NCBI RefSeq assembly: GCF_048564905.1
Contig: NC_133002.1
Span: 57,469,183 to 57,533,182 of the forward strand
From: Vicugna pacos
Lineage: Eukaryota; Chordata; Mammalia; Artiodactyla; Camelidae
DNA: 64,000 bases
Reading direction: 5' to 3'
In this document: in pieces, positions 1-11,800 of the stretch
How the letters are laid out: each line of letters starts with the position of its first letter
Numbering within the stretch: position 1 is the first letter of the stretch
The notes under the pieces: model-generated
The model's input: only the letters and a program-made list of their open reading frames with translations
What the model was told of the DNA's origin: nothing
Databases searched by the model: none
Program-made: the position numbers and the translations under genes

Positions 1-44
1 TCCCCAGAGGTTGATCTCCATAACGTCTACATTCACTATCTTTT

Positions 45-496
45 GTTTTTTGAGGTATCAAGTTCTATTTTTATTGGATATGCATTGTGTTTGTTTAATT
101 TTATTTTATTGAGTTACAATCTGTTTACAATGTTGTGTCAATTTCCAGTGTAGAGTTCAATTTTTCAATCAAACATGAACATGCATATATTCCTTGTCAC
201 ATTCTTTTTCACTGTGAGCTACCACAAGATCTTGTGTAAATTTCCCTGTGCTATGCAGTATAAATGTGTTTGTCTATTCTATATGTACCTGTCAGTATCT
301 ACAAATTTCGTACTCCCAGTCTGGGGGTCCCACGCCCCTCCCCACTGGCAACCACAAGCTTGTATTCTATGTCTATGAGTCTGTTTCTGTTTTATATTTA
401 AGGTCATTTGTCCTCTTTTTTTTTTTAAATTCCACATGTGAGCAATATCATATGGTATTTTCTTTCTCTTTCTGGCTTACTTCATTTAGAATAGCC
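45..496 (-). mobile_element. 5'-truncated young L1, 3' end
   Basis: Reverse-orientation L1 3' UTR of the artiodactyl type (TTACAATGTTGTGTCAATTT and, further on, TCTATGTCTATGAGTCTGTT). It is flanked by the direct repeat TTCACTATCTTTT at 32-44 and 497-509. Confidence 0.85.
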
Positions 497-1183
497 TTCA
501 CTATCTTTTAGAACTCCCTACTGGATGATTTGTCATTCCAATCTTTTGCTGTAAGTTAATATCTTCCCTCTTCGACTATGTCTAATGAAATATGACTTAC
601 AGGTTGAGCCTTGGATAGAACAATCAAGCCACACAGGTCCTGTGCCCATGTAGTTACTACCCACTCCCCTGGGGGACCCAGAGTGAGCTGAGCTGACAGT
701 AGGTGCATTACTGTGTTCCCCCATGTCATTTTTTCAGCATGGACAACAGCTGAAGGATTTGTTTGATCTTGCAGAGAGGATCAAACAAATCTCCAGTCCC
801 TTCACAGTTCTGCTTTTATGTTGTTTTCTTCTGCTTCCCTTTTTTCCCCAATATGATCCGGGAATCGTTTAAAAAATAAAGGAAACGGGAGTAAGTAAAA
901 TCTGGTGCTGATGGTTGAAAAATATAAAATATGACTAATGTGGGCACATTTCATTACAATTCAATAAGAAAGTACAGATTGCTGGCAATATGATAGATGA
1001 GTCAATACAGAGACTTCCTTCTAGACCCAAACAGAAATTCTGTATAAAACGCAGCCGCCAAAGTTGTAATACATAACTGAAGTCAAAATCAAGCAAAGGA
1101 AATCCCCGGGTGCCAGACACATTGAGAACTGAAATTCAGGACTGTGAGCAAGATCTGATACCTTACAACTAATGGGAACTATT
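497..1183. other. Spacer without recognised gene
   Basis: Unique-looking sequence; short open frames have no recognisable domain. I see no exon signal here. Confidence 0.5.
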
Positions 1184-1197
1184 AGAAATGGATGTGG

Positions 1198-1468
1198 TTG
1201 CAGAGGGGAGAGGGGTGGGAACGGACTGACTGGGAGTTCGAAATTTGTAGATACTGACAGGCATATGTAGAATAGATAAACAAGATTATGCTGTATAGCA
1301 CAGGGAAATATATACAAGATCTTGTGGTAGCTCACAGCAAAAAAGAATGTGACAATGAATATATGTATGTTCCATGTATAACTGAAAAAATGTGCTCTAC
1401 TCTGGAAATTGACACAACATTGTAAACTGAATATAATTCAGTAAAAAAAAAAAAAAGAAAGAAAAAAA
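1198..1468 (+). mobile_element. 5'-truncated young L1, 3' end
   Basis: Forward L1 tail (ACAACATTGTAAACTGAATA then an A-rich tail) flanked by AGAAATGGATGTGG at 1184-1197 and 1469-1482. Confidence 0.85.
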
Positions 1469-1729
1469 AGAAATGGATGTGGGCTTTAGGAGGAGAGAGG
1501 CTGGCCACTCAGGGACAGGCGCTGATGCTGCAGGTCTAAACCAGATTGGAGCTGGAGCAGAGCTCACTCTCAAAAGCTGGGATCCATGAAGAGTCCCCAC
1601 AGCCTCAGAATGGAGTGAAGGGGAGCTTCACTGATGGGCTTAGGGAATCATCAAGCCATCTTGACCCCCTACAGCCACGAGGAGTTAGAGTCTCCCATAA
1701 TATCAGCAGTACCAAGGTTGGGAAACCCT

Positions 1730-2225
1730 CAGCTAAGGAAGAAGCATCTCAGGCAGAGGGAACAGCACGTGCAAAGGCCCTGAAATGAGAGAAAATTGAT
1801 GTGTTTAAAGAACAGGGAGGAAACCAGTTAAGTCTGCAGACTGATAAGCTGGAAGGGAGGGTAAGAAAGGCTGAGAGGGGGCCTTGTGAAGTATGTTAAG
1901 GAGTTTGTATTTTAAGTGACAGCAATGGGAAACCGCTGAAGGATTTTGAGTAATGTGGATTCTGGTTTATGTATGAAAATAATCACTCCACTATGTGAAG
2001 AACAGATTGGACATGGAAAAAGCAGGAGCAGGAAGATGAGTCAGAGGCTCTGCTGTCATCCAGGAGAGAGGTGGTGGTGGCTTGACATAGTGATGGACCA
2101 AAGTGCACGGCCCTGAGTGTTTTTTGGAGGCAGATCCATCAGGATTTGTGATGGACTAAATGTAGGACGTTAGGCAAAAGGAGGAATCCAGAGTGACTCC
2201 CAGGTCTTCTCCGGGCAAAGCTAGG
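1730..2225 (-). mobile_element. L2 LINE fragment, reverse
   Basis: Matches the reverse complement of the L2 3' region, for example 'GCAGAGGGAACAGCACGTGC' followed by AAAGGCCCTGA, and the later TCATCCAGGAGAGAGGTGGT. Confidence 0.75.
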
Positions 2226-2236
2226 TGTCAGTTTTT

Positions 2237-2368
2237 TTTCCTTTTGGTGGGAGGAGGTAATTAGGTTTACTTATTTATTTATTCTTAGAGGAGGTACTAA
2301 GGATTGAACCCAGCACCTCAGGCATGCTAAGTATGCACTCTACCACTTGAGCTATACCCTTCCCACTG
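2237..2368 (-). mobile_element. Camelid tRNA-derived SINE (Vic-1 type)
   Basis: Reverse-orientation element with (TTTA)n, a B-box complement (TTGAACCCAGCACCTC) and an A-box complement (GAGCTATACCCT). It is flanked by GGTGTCAGTTTTT at 2224-2236 and 2369-2381. It inserted at the edge between an L2 relic and an LTR fossil. Confidence 0.88.
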
Positions 2369-2384
2369 GGTGTCAGTTTTTGCT

Positions 2385-2760
2385 TAAGCTGCCATAACAA
2401 AGCGTCACAGGCTGGGTGTCTTAAACAACAGAAGTTTGTTTTCTCTTAATTCTGGAGGCTGGAAGCCCAGGATCAAGGTGTCAGTAGGGTTGGCTTCTTC
2501 TGAGGCCTCAGTTTTATAGATGGCTGTCTTCTCCCTGTGTCCTCACATGGTCATCCTTCTGTGTGTATCTGTGTCCAAACTTCCTCTTCTTATAAGGACA
2601 CTGGTCACATTGGGTCAGAACCCACACTAATGACCCCACTCTAACTTAGTTACCTCTTTAAAGATCCTGTCTCCAAACATAGTCACATTCTGAGGTACTG
2701 GGAGTTAGAATTTCAACATATGAGTTTTTAGAGGACACAACTCAGCCCATAAAACTGGTG
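2385..2760 (-). mobile_element. MLT1-type LTR (ERVL-MaLR), solo, fossil
   Basis: Reverse-orientation MaLR LTR, recognisable from GCTGCCATAACAAAG near one end and CATAGTCACATTCTGAGGT towards the other. An ancient, placental-age solo LTR; broken, with no internal region seen. Confidence 0.8.
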
Positions 2761-2989
2761 CCACTTCCTAAGGTGGGAGAAGGGCTTTGAAGATTATGAT
2801 GGAATATAGAACTCCACAATGAAACATAAGAAAATACGGTATGCCAGGAGATGACAGATAGATGGAGAGAGAAAGAGAGAGAGAGATGGAAGCTCTTGGA
2901 TCTAAGAGCAAACAGGCAAATGACAAGTGTGCTGTCCCTACAGATTCTCTTGAGCATGAGCACAGAATGTTGCCCTGCTCATAACTGCA

Positions 2990-3515
2990 GAGCACACTTG
3001 GCAACAACAAAATCCACAGTAGAATGGATAAACACATTGTGGTATATCCTTGCAGTGGAATCTTAGTCAACAATGAAAATGGACAAACTACAGCCGCAAT
3101 GTGATGGATCTCAAGCGCAGTGTTACATAAAAGAAACAAGTCGTAAAACAGTATGAACGGATGATCCCACTTCTATAAAGTCCCAAAGTAGGCAAGACCA
3201 AACTATAATACTGGATGTATATAAAGGTGGCAAGATATTTTTAATTAAGAAAATGATTTACGTGAAGTTCTAAAACATATGAAGCTAAGACATAGGTGAT
3301 AGAAATCAGACCAATGGTTGCCTGGAGTGGGCATGTGGGCTGTCCATAAAGGGGCACAAGGGAACATTCTGGGTTAACAAGAAATGTCCTATATCCTGAT
3401 CGTGGTGTTAGTCATAGGAATGTATAGATTCACTAAAATTCACTGGACTATACATATACAGCAGGTGCATTTTACTATATGTAAAGTGTACTATAATAAA
3501 GTTGACTTTTTAAAT
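2990..3515 (+). mobile_element. Ancient L1 3' end
   Basis: Forward L1M-type 3' region (GAATGGATAAACACATTGTGG, then GGATGATCCCACTTCTATAA, then a CTATAATAAAGTTGAC end). Confidence 0.7.
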
Positions 3516-4480
3516 CAAGGGAATGAATATCACAAAAGCCAGAGTAATGGTTATTTCCAGTGAGGGAGGGAGAGGGTGTGAATAAGAAGTAGATTTCTGT
3601 TCAATTTCTTAACCTCATTGGTTGTTATGTAAACTTTGTTTTAAAATTATTCTGCAAACTACACATACATGTTTTATACAGTCTTCTCTGAGTATGGTGT
3701 ATTTTATATTTAAATGAATATGTGTGTGATTAAATATATATGCAATTAAATATACTTACGTATGCAATGTCCATGGATTTTGAGAGAGAAAATGCCCACG
3801 AATGCCTCACTTTATAGAGGAAAACAAAACCACATTTTTAAAATGTAGGGACTCCAAATGTACACTATCCATTTATACTGTCTTTTATTTAAAAAAGGAA
3901 AAGAAAAAGTAATTCAATACACTTCACCCAACTGAGAAATCAACCCAAATAATTTTAGTTTGAGGAAGAAGCAATATAAAGGAAATAACAGTGGGAAACA
4001 AAATCAGTTAAACTTCAGAATTTATGTCTAAATCATTATTGTATGATTTTATTATAACACAGTTATTATATTTATTAAAAATGCTAAAGTTAATTCTTGG
4101 AAGAGAACACATAATTGGTTTTAATTAATACAAATAAGTGTTTGGGTCCCAAAGCTCATATCATCACAGCTATTTCTCACTTCCTTTCAAGATTCTGGGG
4201 AAGAGAATGGTGGCCGGGTCAGTGGGTTCTATTCAACCACTGAAGGGTGTGGGTCTTTCTTCTTAAGCAGGACTCTGTAAGTGGAAAATCAGATATTCTG
4301 GGTTGACAACAAAGTCGTAAGCTGGCCATGTGGGGATGGAATCTGGAGCTTCTGGGGAAGACCTAGGGCATCTCAGGGAAACAGTAAATGGTAGAGCTGC
4401 AGCCATCAAAAGAGGTTAGATGGGGTTCTTGGTAAAAACAACCCTGTTCTTCCTCAAGCCCAGTGCTGAGAGCTTTGCCC
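3516..4480. other. AT-rich spacer, no gene seen
   Basis: AT-rich, with probable L1 3'-UTR remnants up to about 3700. No coding exon or clear repeat was recognised beyond that. Confidence 0.45.
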
Positions 4481-4489
4481 AAATTATTT

Positions 4490-4580
4490 CTAAAGTTCAC
4501 AACAAAGCCATAAGGTGGGTACCATTATCCCCACTTTACAGATATGAAAACAGAAGCATGGAGACATCCTGAAACCAGGT
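4490..4580 (-). mobile_element. MIR SINE fragment, reverse
   Basis: MIR core in reverse: 'CATTATCCCCACTTTACAGA' then ATGAAAACAGAAGC. Confidence 0.6.
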
Positions 4581-4967
4581 ATCATCTCATTAAGATCACC
4601 AATCTCAGTTTAGTTTGTTGTCCTTTGGTGCCCCAATCACCCTCCCCGACCCCGTGACCAGTTGATCTGGCTTCACCAGGTGCCTCAGGAATCAGGGATC
4701 CACTCTTCCGAGGCTCTGCGCCCGTAACCGCCAAGCTTCTGGCTTGTCCACAATCTGCTCCTCATGAGAAGCTTCGCTGTTGACCCCTTAACTCACTGGC
4801 CTCCCGCCCCTTCAGAAGGTACATCTCTTCCTGCCTGGCACAGCTGAGGTCCCAGTTTCTTTGTGAGGATGACGGTATCCACCTCATAAGGACTGTGGTG
4901 AAGAATAAATGAGATCATTGATGCCAAGTCCTGGGCACAGACTGCGGCATAATGTTAGCAGCTGGTA

Positions 4968-4968
<1 letters not shown>

Positions 4969-5015
<47 letters not shown>
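4969..5015. repeat. (CA)n microsatellite
   Basis: About 23 uninterrupted CA units. Confidence 0.97.
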
Positions 5016-5017
<2 letters not shown>

Positions 5018-5734
5018 GTGGGCTGACAAAACATCCCCCATCTCTGCAGTTCCCAGTGAGCAGCCATGGTCTCGACATCCTCCCACTCACCTGAGTAGGT
5101 GGGTAAGTGTTTTCATGAGACCTGTTATTACCTGCTCTCCCAAACATCCTTGATCACATCCCTTCTTCTCCATCCCCTGTCCCCATACAGGGAAGATTCT
5201 ATAAATGACAAGTCCCAGCCCCACTCACCTAGAGGCACAGAAGGGGCAGAGCTACAAACAGACCCAGCAAAAGGCAGAACTCCCAGATCCTTGTCTTCTG
5301 ACATCTCACCTAGGAGTTCCGGCCCTCCACACTCTCACTTCCTGTCCATATTTTCTGTTATCTGTTTCCTTCCTCTGCTGTTTCTTCCCTTTAAACTTTG
5401 AAGTTATCAGGAAAGGGGGAGAACCTGCTAAAAAGGAAAATGACCCCAAACCACAGCCACAGTGGGGAGCTTGATGACACCTTGTCCCACACCCACTTCA
5501 CCTGCGAGGGATCCCGCCCAGCCACCCGGCCCATTTCCTCTAGATCCCACACTGTCCTTGATTCTCAGCGGGGTGGCTTTGCACAGCTTGGGCCCTACCC
5601 TGCAGGCTGTGCCCGCCTGCTGTGGTCACACTGCAGGTCCTCTTGGGGGATGGTTTCTGGTCCAGCTGTGAGCAAGGTTTACATCCTGCACAGTTCAAAG
5701 CATCTTTGACCTGAACGCTCTCTTTAGTGTCCCA

Positions 5735-6090
5735 TGGAGAGGAGCAGGGACGTACACCATTCTTACAATTCTAGATGTCAGAAGTCCAAAAGCAGTTTCC
5801 CTGGCTTTTTCTAGGATCTAGAGGCTTCTTGCATTGGCTCATGGCCCCTCATCACTCCACCTGGGCTTCCATCATCACATCCCTTTCTCTGATTCTAATC
5901 CTCCTGTCTCTGTTTTATCAGGACTTTTACTGTAACATTAGGCCCACCAGCTGATCTAGGATAATCTCATCTCAACATAATCACATCTGCCAAGTCCTTT
6001 TTGCTGTGGAAGGTAAAATATTCACAGGTTCTGGGGATTACAATGTGCACATCTTTAAGGGACTGTTATTCTGCCAAATAATGGAGCTGT
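5735..6090 (-). mobile_element. MaLR-type LTR, fossil
   Basis: Reverse-orientation MLT1-like LTR (GGATAATCTCATCTCAA region and a 'TATTCACAGGTTCTGGGGAT' block near the end). Solo, ancient, broken. Confidence 0.6.
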
Positions 6091-6129
6091 AGTTGGAGAC
6101 AGAGCCCACTGCCTTTTTCTTATAGCAAC

Positions 6130-6640
6130 AAGTTCCTCTTTTTACATTATAAACACCATTTCACTCTGATCCAGGGGTCCCATGATCCCACCACCAGTTT
6201 GGTGATTCACTGGAAAGATTCACATAACTTAACAACAGTTTTTAATCATGGCTAAGGTTTATGACAGCAAAGGACACGGTGCAGGGATAGTAGGAGAGAG
6301 ATCCACAGGCAAGGGCTAGAGGGGCGGGGTGCAGGCTTCCAAGTCACCCTCCCCTGCAAGGTTCGCACAAATGTGCATTTCTCTGCAGCTGTGGATTACA
6401 GAGATATGTGTGGGATGTCTCCACCCAGGGAAGCCCGCTGGAGTTGAGAGTCAAGAGTCTTAAAGAGGGTTGATCAGGTAGCTACAAATCAGGCACCAGG
6501 TGCACATCATGATTCTTCATGCTGACGTGAAAGGATACCAACGATCTGGTCCAGCCTGACCCACTGCCTCAGGTACAAAGAATAACATCACTAATCAGTG
6601 CCTATGCGAACTTTCCAGAGTTTTAGGCCTCAGAGTCTGG
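6130..6640 (-). mobile_element. Probable LTR-type interspersed repeat, fossil
   Basis: Resembles reverse-orientation ERV-type LTRs (GGGGTCCCATGATCCCACC, TTTGGTGATTCACTGGAA). The family is not certain; ancient and broken. Confidence 0.35.
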
Positions 6641-6894
6641 CTGAGAGTCATTGTCATGGCTCCGGGCATTCCCAGAAACAAGCGAGAACTGAACGAAAGA
6701 GACCAACTATGTCAAACGCGGACACGTGAACATCCCCTACCCACCTCTGCCTCCTGCCCAGGTAGGGTAATCCTGCATTCACCAGTGACTTCAACTTGGC
6801 TTCACCATTTCTGTGCTCCTGTGTGTCATCACTGTGCTAGTTCCTGAGGAGGCAGAGGGAGGTGAAAATCCCATTCTTGAGATGATGATTATCT

Positions 6895-7345
6895 TCTGCT
6901 GCATAATAATTACCTCCAAACTTACTTTAAAACAATGAACACGTATTATCTCACAGGAATCCCAGTGCAGTTCAGTGGGCACCTCTGCCTAGAGGTTTCT
7001 CACAAAGCTGCAGTCAGTATTGGCTGGGGCTGCAATCTCATCTGAAGGCTGGGCCGAGGGTGGGTCTGTTTCTCAGCTTGTTCACATGGCTGTTGGCAGG
7101 TTCAGTTGCTCACAGACCAGTGAACTCATGGCTGTCCTGGCTGTTGGTCAAAAGCCTCTCTCAGTTCCTTGCCATACTGGCCTCTCCACAGGGCAGCTCA
7201 CAACATGGCATCTGGTTTCCATGACAGCAAACAAGTGAAAGCCAAAAAAACAGAAGCCAGAGTCATTTTGTACTCTAATGGCAGAAGCAGCACCCTGTTA
7301 CTTTGCCTTATTCTATTCATTAAAAGCAAATCACTAAGTTGAGCC
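6895..7345. repeat. Ancient interspersed repeat, family unassigned
   Basis: Has the look of a dispersed mammalian repeat (CTGCATAATAATTACC, TATTATCTCACAGGAATC, GGCTGTTGGCAGGTTCAG, TCTATTCATTAAAAGCAAAT). I recognise the pattern but cannot name the family with confidence. Confidence 0.45.
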
Positions 7346-8540
7346 TGGTGAGTCACACTCACTTCACCTTAACTCTTACTGGGCTGTCTTTGTAAGCCCT
7401 CCAGCATGCCCAGGGAAAGGAAGCCTCTTACTCAGGGTGCTAAGAGTTGAGAGATCTATTGTCTCACCAATTAACTCATCAAAAGGATATCTTTCTTCAA
7501 CTAAAAGTGATGCACTAACCAATTAATAGCTTGTTGTCACACCTGTCTAGAGGGGCAGGATCAGGGGTGTCTGCCACATTCCTTGTCCTGGAGGAAAGAG
7601 ACCATGTTACCTAGTAAGTAGTCTGTAGTTGGATGCCCAAAGGCTCTACCTTGAGTCTCACCCATTCAAAACTTTTACCAACTTAGATGAAGATACAGAA
7701 GGCATGTGTGTTTCTTCTAGAGGTCATGCAAATCTAGTGGTTGAGGGGATCAAGAAGAGAAATAGTTGAGATGTGACTTCTGTACCCAGGGTATAAAGGC
7801 TGAACCTTAAGGGAGGAGAAAGGAACTCCTTCCCAGGGGCAGAGGCCACTGAGTATGGAGGACAGAGAGAGAGTGAGAGGGGAGGGTTCAGTCTGGAGCT
7901 GGGTCAGGCCACCTTCATGCCTGGCCACTGCCCCTCAAGCAAGGAGCTGAGCCCATTTCTGTTTGTAACTTGTCACAAAGAAACCTTCCTCCCAGCACTA
8001 CTGCACCTAAGAGTGGAGCTCTCATCTGCTCTTTGAGGCAAGGCCTCCATTCTTTATCCCTTTCACCCATTACTGAATGTGTGTTGAGCACTGTACATTC
8101 AGACAGACATGGGCGTGGCCCTCTGGGGATAAAACCACCTTCCCCCATTGTGCCTGGAGTCAAGCAGGAGGCCCAGGAGGCCTGGCTCACTCTTCCCAGG
8201 TCCCTCACCTGCCCACCTATTTTCTGCTGCTGTGGACCCAAGCCAGCAATTGTAATGGCAGCTCCATGTGGGAGCTCCTCCTGTGTGGTCAAAGCCCTCT
8301 ATGTATCATCTCAGTTATATACAAATCAAAGAAACAGACGATGAGCCATCAAACAGCCTCTCCTGGGCCACATAGTAAGTCAGCACCACTGGGGTCTGAA
8401 TACAGACCTGTCTAAGTCCAGAGCATGTGTCCTTACACCATGTCCTCTCTGTCAGGCCACCCCATGAAAGGATTTGGCAAAGGTGACTCAGCTTCTGGGC
8501 ACAAAAGTCTCTAGTGAGGCCAACTTATTTTCGATTTCAC
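7346..8540. other. Spacer downstream of the CD300-like gene
   Basis: No exon or named repeat recognised. The longest open frames (about 125 codons, 7915-8344, overlapping on both strands) have no signal peptide, domain or splice context. The 3' UTR of the CD300-like gene probably extends into the right part. Confidence 0.45.
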
Positions 8541-8543
8541 ATT

Positions 8544-8596
8544 CCAGGGAGGGGTCGGGGCTGAGTCTGGATCCCAGGGAGGGGTCGGGGCTGAGT
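8544..8596. repeat. Two-copy tandem repeat, 30-bp period
   Basis: CCAGGGAGGGGTCGGGGCTG followed by AGT occurs at 8544-8566 and again at 8574-8596, exactly 30 bases apart. It lies just past the CD300-like stop codon, i.e. probably in the 3' UTR. Confidence 0.9.
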
Positions 8597-8699
8597 TTGA
8601 AGCAGAGAATCCAGGAGCTGTGTCACCAGACAGGGAGCCATTGGGATGGAAGCCGCAGGTGCTCTGGGCTGGGCTGATCATGGTGCATGGACATGTCCC

Positions 8700-8811
8700 T
8701 CAGAGGGGACGCTGAAGCCAGGCCAACAAAATCGCAGCATAGCTGAAGCTCAGGAAGAGGACAGCCTTCAGCAGGACCAGGAACAGGACGCTGGCAGAGA
8801 GCAGGAAGGGC
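8700..8811 (-). CDS. CD300-like exon 4: transmembrane segment and stop
   Basis: The acceptor TTCCTCAACCAG is followed by 36 codons and TGA. The span is strongly hydrophobic with a central lysine (LVLLKAVLFL), matching the position of the charged residue in activating CD300 receptors (VLLK in CD300E, as I remember it). After the span only a few residues remain (WLQRPL), the same layout as the WVNRP ending of family members. There is no cytoplasmic tyrosine motif. Confidence 0.86.
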
Positions 8812-11800
8812 CTGGTTGAGGAAATGGGGTCAAGGAGAAAGAGGCTGTTACACAGTCACCCAGAAGACCCCTCCATATCCTACATTTGCATCCCAAACTC
8901 AGGACACCAGTCATGGGCCATCAGCAGCCCCCATGCTGGTTCTCATAAGTTGTTCCCCAGAGGCAGGCCTGTGAGGGGCAGAGAGACAGAAGGGAGAGCA
9001 GAAGAGAGAACAGCTAGTGGCTGACAAGGCTGGGCGCTCACTGTGGGGACACTGGCTTCATGCTTCACCCAGTTCATCTCAGGTGTTCCTCACAATGGAT
9101 CTGTGAGCGGTGCTGTCATTATGCTTGTGGCAGGTCATAAGAAGGATACAGTCTCCTCCTGGCTCTCTCTGGGACACTTGCTCATGAATCCCAGCCGCCA
9201 TATTGTAAGGAAGCCAAGACCACATGCAGAGGCCACATGCGGAAGTCCAGCCAACAGTCTCTATTGAGTCTTGGTGAGTGAACATCAGCATGTAAGTGAA
9301 AGAGCTTTTTTAAGTGATCCCAGCCCTCAGCACCTGAGTCTTCCAGCTGAGGTTCCAGATCTCCTGGAGCTGAGACAAATTTCCCTACTGTACCCTGTCC
9401 AAATTCCTGCCCCCAAATCCACGAACATCATAAGTGGTTACATTATGCCACTAAATTTTACCATAAAACATCCATAGTAACTAAGATCACCCTCTTTTTA
9501 CAGATGAGGAAACTGAGGCATAGAGAAGTTAAGTAACTTGGCCAGTGTCATCACCCTGCTGGTAAAAAGTGGAGCTATCATGGAAACCCAAACATTGGAC
9601 CTCACACTTAGAGGTGGGGAAGGAGACAGAGCAGAGAACTGAGGCAGAGGCCAGTACCAGGGGCCCTGAGCTCTAGCTGGGACCTGCAGTGGGTACTAAA
9701 GTGTCACACCAGGGCCAGGGGTGCCCCAGCCTCAGCATCCCCATCAGGGGACTGTCAAAGCCAGGACAGTAGGAATCCCCAGCAAGGGCTTGGCCTTTCT
9801 TACCATGGAGGAAGGCCAGGGCTGGACACGTGGCTGGTCAGAGCCAGGGCACCTGTGCTGGCTGACGTCCCAGTGGTCCTCATTGCTACTGTCACTGAGC
9901 CTGCAGACAAGGTCACAGATCACTCTCTGCCCCAACCTCCCAGTGGCTTAAAGTCTGCTGTCATTAGGAAACTGTACATCTCACCTTCCTCAAGGGACAC
10001 TGGGACAGGAGGGGCAGCACAGAGAAAGGAGAAGCATCCTTGGGGGCCAGGGAGGTGCCAAGGCCAGCCAGAAGGAACCCAGTGTTACTCCCTTTCCAGG
10101 TACCCAGCCCCGTCTCACACCAGGACACACCAGGCATGAAGAGATGTCTCTGGTAGGGGGCGGTCCAAAGGAAGGATCACTCAGGGGCCTTGGCCAGCCC
10201 TCCAGGAAGCCCCCCAAGAGGACTTTGGGTGAGGTTCTGGCACATTCCTGCACTGTAAGGACTCTAGAAGCCCAGTGAGGACCAGAGAGCAGGTTGCAGG
10301 CCCTCCTTCTTTCCCTCACCCCTACAAACAGATCAGGCATATGGTGCAAAGTAAAATCACAGGAAAAACACCACCATGGATCTGCACATGCCCCGTGCTG
10401 AGTGGAGGCCTGAGCAAGCGAGCGAGGTGACAGTAATCACATACAGATGTGTTCATGCTGGGCTAAGACTGAGCAAGGGGCGGGGCTGGGGACGCAAAGG
10501 AAGCCTTGTGGCATGGGGGAGGTGATGCAGCTTAAATGCCACCTCATCAGAGGGGCCCTCCTTTGTGCCTTGAACCTAGAGTAACCGCCTCTCCCATCAA
10601 AAACCACTTAATCCCTACCTCACCCCCTCCCCGTTATCTTGCATTGCACCTGTCGCCATCCATGCAGATGTGAGTGGCCTCAGGTCTGTAGCAGGCGTTC
10701 CCTGCCCCACCAATGTTCCTGAGCTCTGCTGTCCTCTGCCGCTTCCTCTTCTCAGGCCCCACTCAGAGTCCACACCTGCCATCCCCCCTCCAGGCACATT
10801 CAGCTGTGGGCCTCACCAGGGCAGAGACTGAGTCTGTCTGCTCCCCTCTCCATCCCCTGCATCACCACACCCGGTCCATGATAGACAGGCAATAAATGTC
10901 TTCAATGACTGAGGAGGAAAACCAAAAGGACACGCCAGAGCCTATATGCAAAGCACCTGTTCCCTCTGGAATCTAGAGATCTGTGTGCCACAGCTTTGAT
11001 TTGGTCTGGATGACAGCACCAATGACGACCATCTAGTAAATTCTAACAAACTACCAGCCACTGGGATCAGTGCTTTACACCTTTCAACCCATTTAATACT
11101 CACAACCACTCCCAAGTCAGTATCATTGTCAATCCCATTTTACAAATGGGGAAACTGAGGCACAAGCCCGTTAAGTCACTTACCCAACTCAGACAGTCAG
11201 CAAGTGGCAGAGCTGAGACCTGAACTCAGCTTTCTGACACCAGGGCCCAAGCTTTAACCCGACACATCCCACCTGCCACATTTATGCACAGGAAAGGATG
11301 CATGCTCTTACACACGTGTGTGCACACACACAGGTGTGCTCCTGGTCCGCCTGGGCAGCCCATCCTGGGGCCAGGCTGAACCCTCCCTCCACCTCTCCGC
11401 AAGACAGATCCAGACCCCTGACCTCAGCCCATGCCAGGCAAAGAGGGGAGGGGAGGCATTACCTGGAAAAACAGTCACTGCCACCGAGGCCCAGGGGACA
11501 CTTCTGTCCACCCCACACCAGTAAGTGTCTGCATCTCCTTCCTCCAGGTCCTCTATGATCACAAGGAAAATGTGCTCCGTGGGGCTGTCTCGGAGGGTCA
11601 CTCGGCCGCGTCTTACTTCCTGCCCCACCAAGTGTGCCGTTTCAATAACTCGGATGCAGTCTCTCCAGTCGGGCCCTCGGCACCAGAACTTCCTGTGACC
11701 CTCCTCTCCTGCACCGTACTGGCACTTCATCACCAGTGTCTCTCCTACTGTACCCTTTAAGGTCCTGGAGATGCTCAGAGTGAAACATCCTGAAAAACAT

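Noticed and set aside
9990-10349. 119-codon minus frame next to a GTGAGA donor, considered as the CD300 stalk exon
   Set aside because: No frame satisfies phase 1 in and phase 2 out without a stop. The exon at 9804-9900 fits exactly.
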